Assembly (NCBI RefSeq): GCF_047495875.1
Contig: NC_092460.1
Span: forward strand, 39,970,073-40,034,072
Direction of reading: 5' to 3'
Length of the DNA stretch: 64,000 nt
DNA from: Pithys albifrons albifrons
Lineage: Eukaryota > Chordata > Aves > Passeriformes > Thamnophilidae
In this document: piece after piece, positions 48,801 to 60,800 of the stretch
Layout of the letters: each line of letters starts with the position of its first letter
Position numbering within the stretch: the first letter of the stretch is position 1
Translations under genes and position numbers: made by a program
The notes under the pieces: generated by a model
Told to the model about the DNA's origin: nothing
What the model saw: the letters and a program-made list of their open reading frames with translations, nothing else
Database searches by the model: none

Positions 48801-51800
48801 CATCATTGTCTGTAACTACCTGAAGGGAAGTTCTAGCCAGGTGGGGGCTGGTCTCTTCTCCCAGGCACTTAGCAATAGGACAAGGGGGCACGGGCTTAAG
48901 CTCTGCCAGGGGAAATTTAAGTTGGATATCAGAAAAAAATTCTTTGCAGAGAGAGTAATCAGGCACTGGAATGGGCTGCCCAGAGAGGTAGTGGATTCAC
49001 CATCCCTGGAGATTTTTAAATGTAGATTGGATGTGGCGCTGAGTGCCATGGTCTGGTAAAGGGACTGGAGTTGGACCAAGGGTTGGACTTGATGATCTTG
49101 GAGGTCTTTTCCAACCCAATCAATTCTATGATTCTAACTGATGAGGGTCTGATAAGAGGACAACACACTTTGCTGTTTCTCTGTACACCTTTGGTGCTCA
49201 GCTGTTTGAGGTGCTGGAGGTCTCAGGGACGTGATACCCTGGGAAATTTACATTGGCGGGATCCTGAGTTGGAAGGGAACCACAAGGATCATCTAGTCCA
49301 ACTCCTACCCCTGCACAGGACACCCCAACAATCCCATCATATGCCTGAGAGAGTTGTCCAAATGGTTTCTGAGCTCTGTCAGGCTTGGTCTGTGACCACT
49401 GCCCTGGGGAGCCTGTTCAGTGCCAAATCACTCTCTGGGGGAAGAACCTTTTCCCAAACTTGCAGACACACACTGCCCTTCAGACAGAGGATGGGGTGCT
49501 GAGTCACTCATTGACATGATTACTACAATAGTTCATCCTGTGGAGAAGTGTTCATGTCCTGTCTAGACTTACAAACAAGGTTGATTATATTGTGCAGTGT
49601 TTCTTGTTTACTGGATATGGCAGCAAAAAGAAGCCAACCACCTCTGAGAGTTTGTTCTCACACTTTAAGCATAATAAGAAAAAAGGTCTTGGAAGCTTTG
49701 TAGGGCTTTTTGTTTGGTTGGTTGTTGCAACACAGTCAGCTGGGAGAGGTAATATTCTTTATACAAAGAAATTAGGAAGCCTGTTGGTTTCTCATATTGC
49801 TGTGATATGTGACCGAATGTCTAGGTCATCACTGAAGTCCACTTGTGCTAAAGAAATCGTTCAAGTCCAACATAGGGATATTTATCCATCAATTTTATTA
49901 ATTTGTGCATGTTACATTCTATAAGCATAATGGAATTAAATAAAAATCTCAACCCAAATCATTCCAGCATCCCATTATGCTTTTCTTGGCACTGGCAGGA
50001 GGCATGTTTCTGGAAATCTGTCTCTAAATTACAAAGCCATTAATGAGGTTAGACATTGCTGTTGTGAGGAGTGTGCCTTCATCACTAGGCTGTAGAGTTT
50101 GGGGGATGGTTCTTTTCCTCTCTTGTGTTCAATAATAGTAATTTAATATTCGTTGAACTGGAGAGGGTAGGAAAGACTTTATAGCCCATGACTTCACTGT
50201 TTCATATCATTAGTTTGATGCAAACTATGGATCAGGTTTTGGTCAACCTTGCCAAGTGTTGCTTGTGTGGAACTGTGTAAAGAAACCACCCAAAACCCAA
50301 GAAGCAAACAAGACCCCCCACTCTAACAAACCAAACCCCTCATTGTTTGATAAATAACCAACATGTGAAAGTTGGTTATTTACCAGTTAAGACTCACAGG
50401 ACTGTAGTGTCTTGAGGAAATTCTTGCATATATTTTACAGATGAGTTAACAGACCCTGAGAGCTATCTGATGGGCCTGTGGCCATGTGGAAAATCTGCAG
50501 GAGGTCAAGGGCTCCTGCTTCCCACCCGGTGCCTTGAGCACAGGGTGGTTATTGTTAATGGTTTGCCTTGCCTGACCATCAGACTCAAAGTAAACAAGCA
50601 GCACACCAGCTTCAGATTTTAAAAGGAACTGGAGACTTTGAGGCTTAGATATCATTGTAGATATCATTATGTAAGAGTGAACATCACCTGCCTGAAAATA
50701 TCTCCAAAGTAAGAGAGATGTGAAGGAAGCAATTACAGTACTAAAGAAGTGTCCCTGGAGACTCTACCACTTGCTCAGGTGGCTGGTGAGTGGCCTTCTC
50801 CTTGAAGACCTTTGCAGGGTCATCAGTGTTGTGATGCTTCTGAGATGTTAGGAGAAGGTGAGATTTGTGCTGTCCTTTAACATCTACCGCGTGATCCCAT
50901 CTTGCATCCTAAAAGGCTGCCTGGGGGTCTTGGCTTTTGAGCAGCCAATTTGCATGCTGGTGTCTGTGTATCAGGCACCAGTTCTTTCAGCACTGGTGTT
51001 CACATGCTTTGTTTTCAATATGTTTTGTGACAGCTTCTATTTTCAACCATTTTCTGCAAAACTTAGACAAAACAAGTGCCTTAGCAAAAGTCCTACCCAG
51101 GCTGTACAGAGGGTTTCTGGGTATAGGGTTTTGATGAACCCTGGCTAGGAGTTGTTTTCAGGATCTTGGCTACCCTGAGAAAGAGTGAAAACTGAACACA
51201 GAAGGGACAGAAGGAAAAGAAAACTGCTGTGCAGGAGAGGAGGGCAGTCCCACTGCTTGGTGGGAAAGCAGTGCCAGATCAGGCAGCTCAGCTGCCTAGA
51301 TGCTGTGTTGATAACATCACCTGCACACTTAAGAAACCCCATGTTATTTTTTAGGCTGCTTTTGTTGTGTTGTCTCTTCCACTTCTTTTCCTATCCCCTT
51401 GAGTCTTTCAGCAGAAGGAAATGCTGGTGTCAGGGAGGTGTTGGCAGCTGCTCTCCCCTCTGCCCAGAGCAGTCAGATATGCTAGAGAAGTTTCTCCCTC
51501 TCTGCTTTTTTTCCTGAAGCCTCACCAAGTAAATGACATATTTGAGTATCGCCACACTGATCAACAGGATGTGCAGTGTCAGAGTCCTCTCCAAAGTTAC
51601 CCTCTGCAGAAATAAGTTATTCTATGATGCAAATTTGTTAAGTAGCTCAGTGGCCCAAGTCACTTGATAATTTCACGTTAGAGGTCTTCTGAGGATCAGA
51701 GAGACCTTCATGTCCATCTGCATTTCACCTTCCCACTCTGCTAGTATACAGACAGGTGCTGGCAGCAGGAAGGTTTGAAAAGCAAGTTCCCCAAAAGCCC

Positions 51801-54800
51801 CAAACAACGTTGGAAATTATTTTGAAAAGAATTTACAGAATCACAGAATCATTTAGATTGGAAAAGACCTTCAAGTTCATCAAGTTCAACTTTTGACTTG
51901 TTAATCAGACCAGAGCACTGAGTGCCATGTCCAGTTTTTTCTTGAACACCTCCAGGGATGGTGACTCCACCTCCTGAGACGGCCCATTCCAATACCTGAC
52001 CATGCATTCAGTGAAGTTCTTCCTGATATCCAAACTTGACCTCCCCTGTTACAGATTGAGGCCATTTCATCTCATCCTGTCACTTATTATCTGGGAGAAG
52101 AGACCAACTTCCACCTGGCTACAACCTCTTTTCAGGTAGTTGTAGAGAGTGATAAGTTCTCTCCTGAGCCTCCTTTTCTCCAGGTTAAACAACCCCAGCT
52201 CCCTCAGCTACTCCTTTCTGGACTTACACTCTAGACCCTTCACTTACTTGAAAGTGTTAATCACAGAATGCACCAGAGGAAGTAAATTAGTGTAATAGAA
52301 ATGTTATGCAAAATAGATGTATAAGAGGTGTAAATTTAAAAGTGCCACAGAAGGAAAAAAAATCTATTGGAGAGGAAGAATTGAAAAAACAGGTGACCAG
52401 CATTTCTGGACCAGCAGTTGTTCCAGCCTTCAAAACTTAACTTGTGTGTGAATGAGCATCTGGGGGTCTGTGCCAGTGGCAAGCCCAGCGTGTATGTGCA
52501 TTCAGGGCCAGAGGAACATTGCTTTGGAGCAGAGACCAGCTCCTATTACGTACCTGTGAGTGAAAGCCTGTATTACTGCAAACAGAAGGGGATATATTTA
52601 ATTTAGTGCTTTGATTCTCCTCAGTCAGGGTTTCATCATTGCTTTGATGTGTATGCTCTGCACTAAGATGAAGGTTGTGTTATTTTTGTTGCTGTGTTTC
52701 CTTTTCTATGCCAAATCCTGGCTGCATAGATGAAAATTTCACACTTTTTTACCTTTCTCTGCGTTCCTTTCCTTGCAGTCTTCCTGCTCTGATATCTGCT
52801 GGGGGAGTAACACCTTTGGTTTACACAAAAGTCCACTGAAGGCTGCAGGCTTTAATGTATCTGCCATGGCATTCTCAGTGCAGTTATCATGACTATCCCA
52901 TAGTTTACGAATGTTTTTAGTGGTCAGTATATTCTGTGGGTTTGTACTTAATGTGCAGCAGATAGCTCAATGAAATCTTTAGTATATGTACATATGTTAT
53001 AAAGTATTATATGGATATATTTGAGAAGCATTTATTTTCTTTTCAGATACAATCATGGTTGTATTTCAATGTATTCTCTGCATAAAGGTCTTGGGAATGC
53101 ATTAACAGTGTCAATTGATACTCTCACATGCAACACAGCAGGGCTTTAAAAAGCGGCTTTAGGGAACTGCGAGTCATGAAATGAACTGTTTTGCAACAGG
53201 AACCCACAGAAGGAAACAGAGGTAGACCTTGAATGAGCCTGGGCATGGGAGGGAGAAGGAGTTGGAGGGAGAATTTCCTTTCTGGGAGGATCCTCCTTCT
53301 CAGAAGGATGGAGGAAGCAAAGCAGAGAGGTGTCTGGATCTCCCAGGAAGTGGCAGCCACAGAAACTCCTTCAGTTTTGCTTTTATGCAATATGGATGCT
53401 AATCTTGCCAAAGCTGGGCCAGGAGCTGCTTGTAATAGCAGCAAGGGGCATTGTTCCAGGACAGTTTACACAGGAGGATGATGGGCTCAAACCATTGTGG
53501 TATATGTTAAGTTTCTTAGCACACATGATTTAGTTTTGGCTAGAAGAAAGGTCAAGGCTAGCTGGGATCAGGAATGTTTTTTTGATGAGGAAAAACAGTT
53601 GCATTTTTTTTTTGCCTCTCTAATATATCTTGTGTTTTATTGTCAACTTTTAAATAGTAGGAAGATGTGTAGGTGTGCTTTGGCTTCTGCAGGTTATAGT
53701 GTACCAGCAGTAACCTCTCCCATGTTCATGCAGGTGTGAGAAGTGCTGGGAGCTGCGCTGTGTAGTCGTCAGTCTGCTTGAGCTCAGGCTGGTCCTCTCC
53801 ATGAGTTAGTTCAGATCACTGACAGTGGCTTTTCTACAGTCAGTTGTTTTGGATTAGAAATGGATTTGATATGACAGCTTTTATTTTTTAAAGACAGCTT
53901 TCAGCAGACCACCACTCTTATGGTAGCCAGTAATGCCCACTTGTTGCTGAAACCTTTCAACAGCCATGTGCTTTTCCTCTTTTTCATTCCCAGGGACCCT
54001 AGTGGGGAACAGTTATGATTTCGCAAACTCCTGGGCTTTGAACAGTGAAAACAAGCACTGCAAGAGAGTGCAGACTCCAAGCAACACCTGCAACATTTCA
54101 TCTGATATTGCAGAGAAGGTTGGTGCTGCAAGATGCCGTTTTGGTTTCAGTCCTCCCCTATATGGAAAGCAACTTGCCTGCCCTTTGGCAAGAGAACACA
54201 AATCACAGAATCACTATTCTGAGTTGGATGAGACCCACAAGGAGCACCAAAGTCCAGCTCTTGGCACTTCACAGGACAGCCCCAAGAATCTCACCATGTG
54301 CCTGAGAGGGTTGTCCAAATGCTTTGGGAACTCAGACAGGCTTGGGGCCGTGACCACTGCCCTGGGGAGCCTGTTCAGTGCCCAACCACCTCCTGGGTGA
54401 AGAACCTTTCTTAATATCCAGTCTAAACCTCCCCTGACACAGCTTCATGCTGTTCCCTTGGGTCCTGTCACTGAGAGAAGAGATCAGTAGCTTCCTTAGG
54501 AAGTCCTTGATGCTTCCTTGAATCTGTGTCTGTACTTAACGTGGTCCTCCCCCAGCAAATGATTAGGATGAGAGATGCAGGAGATGCCCCTGTTGGGTGC
54601 CATGTGGGCTGAAATGGCTGTGCTGGGAACTGGGTTTGCTGCTGTACTGGCACAAGGTGTGTGGCTCCTCATCCAGCATGTCAAGTGTGAACCACAGGGA
54701 GAATGGTGGCTGTGTGTGGGCTCTGCTGTGATGCAGCAGGGTCAGGTGCAGGCCGGAGGTAGAAGGGACACATCCACAGTGTTGGCTCCTGCTGCCTTGC

Positions 54801-57800
54801 ATGGGGCTGGGTGCAGGATGCAGCCATGTGCTTGCAGTGCTGGAGCTGGTGTGCCCTCTCTGCTGGTGCTGGCAGGAGGATTTCTACACTGGTCTTCCCC
54901 CTTGTGGTACCCTGGGATTGTTCTTTTAAAGCAAACCCTTCTGCTTTTCATTTTGGTAATGGGATTGTATGTTGAAGGTGTGGAGAAATGACCTTGGAGG
55001 CTGCATGTTATGACTGATGTTTTCGTTACTTGCATTACTGAGGAAGGAACTGTTCACTCACTAGTGACTGCAATTTTTCTCTCCTACTTAATCCTACCTG
55101 TTCTGCCTAGAGCTTTAGTATATATATAATACTAAATTATTTTTAAAAGTCCGTAATTTTATATGGAGTAAGTTTCATTAATTGATGTGATAGTGTGTGC
55201 AACTCATTCTCAGATCTACACATACCTTAACCAAGACAGCTGAATACATTCAGAAAATTTCATGATGGTGTAAAATTCTTATGTAGTTAAAATAACTGTC
55301 ACTTCCTGTCCAAAGGTGTGAATATACTTTCCAAAAAACCAAACTAGTTGTTTGTACTGTATATCCTCCCCTCAGATATTGGACCTCAGGGAAGCCTTTC
55401 TGGACTTTAAGATGAATTCTGTGATCCTCTTTGAAAAACTTTAAATTTTCAAAGCCACCACTGTGTTATCAGTCAGTTATAACTCTCTGAAATAGATGTC
55501 TGAAATATATAATACACATCTGAATGTATAATAGAGGTCTGAGATATATAACCCCTTCTCCCTGCCCCCCCCGCCCCCCAGTAAAAAAAAGTCCCAAACC
55601 TAATATGCAAACACCAAACAGATAAACAGAGAAATCAAGAGCTTATTTGAGCCTGAAGTGTGAGTTGCTGCCAAAGAAACTTTGGTATTCCTTGGGAAAG
55701 GTGTGTTTCAGTGTCTGATTCTACCATCAGGGAAGTATTTCCAAAGCCTCTGCAGGCACCACCACCCAAATGGTATTTATGAATGTGTTGCAGTTTATGT
55801 ACCTGGGAGTTGGCGGAACAAGAAGATTCTCCATCTAGGCTATTTTTGACAGAGGATATGTTTTCTGTAGGTGTTGCAAAAGCTCTGTGCCACCAGGTTA
55901 TTTCCCTTGCTGGGAGGATATTCCTTCAGCTCTGCATGCAGGTGGCAATGCTGATTTATTGTAGAAACACAGAACTGTTTGTCTTGGCCAACTCTGCGAC
56001 GCCCTTTGCTTCATCAACCTTTTTTTCTCTTGTCTGTTATAAATACAAATAAGTTCCTTGTTTCCCTTAGACACATTGTTGATGCAGGCAGATGGTCACC
56101 AGCTCAGGGAGGAAAGTAGCTTTCAATATGTACTGAAACATGTGGTGTTACAGATGATGACTGTCATGGTAAATTGAGCCTTCATCCACTGAGGGGTTAC
56201 ATCTGACTCCATGTATTCTGCTCTAAGTAAGAATTGTTTGGCAGGTGCCAGGTTTAGATTTATACCAGAGTACCTAAGGCCAAAACTGAGTTGTTAGTTT
56301 CTTACTATTCAAGTCCTGTGTACTGATAGTTGCCAAACTAGGTCCAAATAATTTCTCAGAAGTAGTAAGCACTTCCTGAAGCATGTCTCCTCTCCAGATA
56401 CTTTGAGTGCTGGTTTCCTAGTTACCTTAAAAAGGCTAACTAAGCATTGGACAAGTTGCAAAGTTCTGACTCTCATACTTCCATTAAGCTTTTGGATGGG
56501 GCTGTTTCAGACACATTATGAAATTTAGTGAAACACCCTTGTGCCCCTTAGCACTTCAGCTTCACTGCCTGCAAAACTGGCTGAGGAAAGACAGCAGTGA
56601 TTTCAGAAAAGAAATGTCCAGTCTGTGTTTCTTGCTGCAGACCTGATGTGTGTGTGTGTGTGGTGGTTGTCAGGGTCAGAACTGACTAAACACTTGACTT
56701 GAGTATTGGTGGAGCCAAGGGTGGGATCAAAGCATGAGGGGTTCCAACCTGGCTGAGATGTCTTCTGAGGGACAGGACTGCACAGTAGGACAGGGTGAGA
56801 GAATGGGGATTGTTCAGCCTGGAGAAGAGAAGGCTTTGGGGTGACCTAATTGTGGCCTTCCAGTACCTGAAGGGAGACCACAAGGAAGATGGAGAGAGAC
56901 TATTTCCAAGGGGCTGGAGTGACAGGACAAGGGGAATGGCTTCAAAACGACAGAGAGTAGGTTTATATTGGATATTAGAGAGAAATTCTTCCCTGTGAGG
57001 GTGGGGAGGCCCTGGCACAGGTTGCCCACAGTAGCTGTGGCTTCCCAATCCCTGGAAGTGTCCAATGCCAGTTTGGATGGGGCTTGGAAAAACCTGGTCT
57101 AGTGGAAGCAACCTGGGATAGTGGAAGGTGTCCCTGCCCATGGCAGGGGGTTGGGTCTAGATGATCTTTAAGTTCCCTTCCATCCCAGGCAATTCCATGA
57201 TTTTTTTGAACTGGTTACAGGGTTAGGGCTAGTTCTTGTGACTGGTTATGGCTGTGGGAATTTTGTCTATTCAGGCAAGTTTAATGTTTAGAAAATGTCA
57301 ACATTGTAGCTGAGGCTGGGGAGTGGCATGCAGGGTGAAATCCAGTCTGATGGGTTGACTGCAGCTAATGTGGGTTTTATGCAGATGATGTTAAATATTG
57401 ATGCTTTGTGGAAAAGGTTTGCTTTCCTGCAAACTGAATGAAGTTATATTCCTTCTCGTGTGAGTTCATGAGCTCACAGCATTTAACATTGCTTTATTTT
57501 ATTCCCTGTGCAAGAATAAACACAGTGCTATTAATAGAAGTCCGGCCAAACAAGTGCCTGCTGAAGAATGTAGGGTTTCTTAATAGTGTGCTTTGTTTGC
57601 TTGTTTCAGCTCTAGGAGTGTAAATCTCCTCCTCTCCCAGCCTCCCTCCCTCCCTGGCAAGCACTACGGTTCGGTGCCCACCTCCCACCTTTCCATGCCC
57701 CCACGGTCTGTGCTTCTCTTTGCCCTCCCTGTCAACACTCCTGTGTCCCTTCTGCATCCGAAAGCATCCTTGGAGAGATGACTTCTGCCTTCTTTCACCA

Positions 57801-60800
57801 GGAACTGTAGTGACAGGACAAGGGGGAATGGCTTCAAACTGGCAGAGAGTAGGGTTAGATTGGATATTAGGAAGAAATTCCTCCCTGAGAGGGTGGACAG
57901 GCCCTGGCCCAGGTTGCCCAGAGAAGCTGTGGCTGCCCCATCCCTGGAAGTGTCCAAGGCCAGTTTGGATGGGGCTCTGAGCAACCAGGTCTAGTGGAAG
58001 GTGTCCCCGCCTATTGCAGGGGGTTGGAATGGGATGACTTTTAGGATCCCTTCTAACCCAGACCATTCTATGATTCTGTGTGGTAAAATGAGAAAGCCAT
58101 GTTGCTCTTTTATCTTCCTAGAAAACGTTGGAAATTTCATGGTTTTATTTTGATTAATGGCTCTGTGTATCAGCTGAGAATCTTGAACCAGCTCACATTC
58201 TTACTCCACTGTTGCTCAGAGCATGTCCCTGCTCTCCACCTCTAAAAGACACCCACACTTACACATGTGTGACTACCTGTTGCCCACCTTGCCTTGTGAT
58301 CCAGACAGCATTCCAAACAGGGTAGTTTCAAAAGGAAGCCTTCCTATTATGCCCTGCCCTCAGCAGCCGCTGTTTAGTTTCCAGAAAGGAGCTTCATTGC
58401 ATTGTCTGGTCAATTTTTTCACTGCTCGGTTGTGTTGATTCAGGCTGCCTGTTCCAGGAAGAACTGCAGTCTCACAGACTCTCAGACGACCAACTACATG
58501 GGTAGCATGGATGTTGAAGTATAAAAGAGTGATGTGGAAAACTGTAGCAATGAGGCAGCCTTGAAAACAAAAATATTTATCTTTCAAAGCATTGCAGTTG
58601 ATTAATACCTTGTTACACATTACTTTTATTTTCTAGATTTTTCATCTAATGGAAATGGTGTGTGTAGGTCAGACTTCACTGGATTTTATTAGAAAATTAT
58701 ACCTATAACATGTCAGACGTGAATATGCTTGAAAGTAAAATAAAATCATTTCAGCTTTTGCTGCAGTTAGGAAGAAATAGTCCTGCTCATTATCCCATGG
58801 AATACTTCATTATGCAATGAAGTGATAGCATTCATCCCCAGATCTGAAAGCAAGGAGAAGTTTTCATCTTTGACCCATAACTGGTCATGGTAGAGGTCAG
58901 AAGCAGGTCCAGCAAAGGTGCAAAGGTCCAAAGGTCCAGCTCCATCCCTGGAAGTGTTCAAGGCCAGGTTGGATGAGGCTTGGAGCAACCTGTTCTAGTG
59001 GAAGGTGTCCCTGCCTATGGCAGGGGATTGGACTAGAGGGTAAGTATCCCTTTCAACCAAAATAATTCAGTGAATCTATAAATATACTGTTCCTGAATCA
59101 TCTGGAGAAAATCTGTGTGTATCTATATACCATAGGGATTAAATTCAAGGGAACAAGAGGGTGTGTCCGGTTTCTTCTGTTACTTTTAAGGTTTTATCTC
59201 TTTAATGGCAAGTGTTAAGCAACAGACAAATGCAGTTCATGCAGCAGCAGAAGGCAATGCCACAGAAATGGGAAGAATGTACAAAATTCCACCTCCAGCT
59301 CTGTGTAGTGGGACTAAGGAAGAAAGAAGGTCAGCAAGTTTGTGGTCGCTAAGTGTTGTCAGTGCCAGGATGCTGCTGATCCGTTTAAAGAAACACTTAA
59401 AATAGAACTTGTGCAGAAGTGAAGGGAGAAGTTTTATGACTTTCACCTGTATTTTGGATACTGCAGTCAGTTCTTCTAGTTTTAATCTTACAGACACCTT
59501 TACTCTGAGCACTGTTTCAGCCTGAGGCTTCACTCTCTGGTCTCTTGGGTTTAACTGTTTCTTTGTGTGAAGCAGCTTCCAGAGCTGTTGCTCCCTGAGC
59601 AGAAATGTTACAGCAGTGGGTGAGACTGCTATTATCTGATGCTTGCCACATCCATACACTGTTCCCTAACTAAAGAATAAGGACCTCTCCTAGTTTAGCC
59701 CAAGCACTGAGTTTTAAAGAAAGGAAGGAGAGAAAATAAAAATAAATTGCAGAATGGTTTAAATTGGAAGGGACCATTGGAGGTCATTGAGTCCAATTCA
59801 TTGCTTCCAAAAGGGACATCTAGGTCAGGCTGCTCAGGTCCCTTGTCCACTCACATTTCTAATCTCTCCAAAGGTGGTGGTTTCACAGCCTCTTTGACTA
59901 CCCTTATGGTGAATGTTTTTTTTTTTGTTTTGTGTCTCTCTGGATTTATTCATATTGGAACAGGCTCCCCAGGGCAGTGGTGATTGCCCCAAGCCTGACA
60001 GAGCTCAAAGAGCATTTGGACAATCCCCTCAGGTACATGGTGGGATTCTTGGGGCTGTCCTGTGCAAAGCCAGGAGTTGGACTTTGATGATTCTTGTGGG
60101 TCTTTTCCAACTCAGGAATATTGTATGATTCTATGATATTTCACCTTATGTTCATTAATTCATCACTATTGAGAAATGTCTATAAGACAGGAAAATTTCA
60201 GCTATAATTCTATAAAGACACTGGAAAATCTGAATAGCAAGAAAACCTTTACACAGAAGTAAATGTGTAAATCACTTTTTTTCACATATCACTTTTTAAC
60301 ACATATCACTTGATTTCTTGATAATCAGCTAGAACTCAGCCTTTAGCTGTACAGTTACAGGACAAGCCCAAGACCAAAGAACAATTCAGAAAAAGTAAAA
60401 TGGGTTAATTTCTTTTGGTGTTTGCAATCTCCTTTATTTTTTAACTTGGTTTCACATTTAAAATTAACTGATGTGTAATAACCATGATGGTAAATGTGTG
60501 TTTATACTAGTTTTCCTTTTAATGGAATATACAAATCTGAGTTTTACTGTAACATAACAGCTGAGTTGTATTAACTTTTTGACAGGGCTATTACTTTATT
60601 AAGAAACCTTATTAGCACAGCCCCTAAATGAGCTTGTTGCATATCCTGTATTTCTGGTGCCCTGGATACTGTCTGGATCAAGGCTTTGATCCAGGAGCTG
60701 CTGAACTATTCCTCCTCTGGGTGGCCCTGAGCTCACTTTTGATTTTATCAGTTTCATCTTGAAGCACTGCTTTAAGAGCTTTCTTGGCTGCTCCCGTTGT

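Larger units (their letters stand above)
44691..53993 (+). other. VWF: VWF intron 5
   Basis: A 9.3 kb intron with GTAAGA donor and CATTCCCAG acceptor. It hosts three CR1 copies (47690-49137 plus; 49258-49475 and 51836-52248 minus) and a pair of related 60-bp segments (46379-46440 and 49729-49790). No additional exon is needed, since the phases of exons 5 and 6 match directly. Confidence 0.88.

Noticed and set aside
48181..49059. 292-codon open frame considered as a host gene
   Set aside because: It is the C-terminal part of a CR1 reverse transcriptase with a CR1 tail directly downstream.
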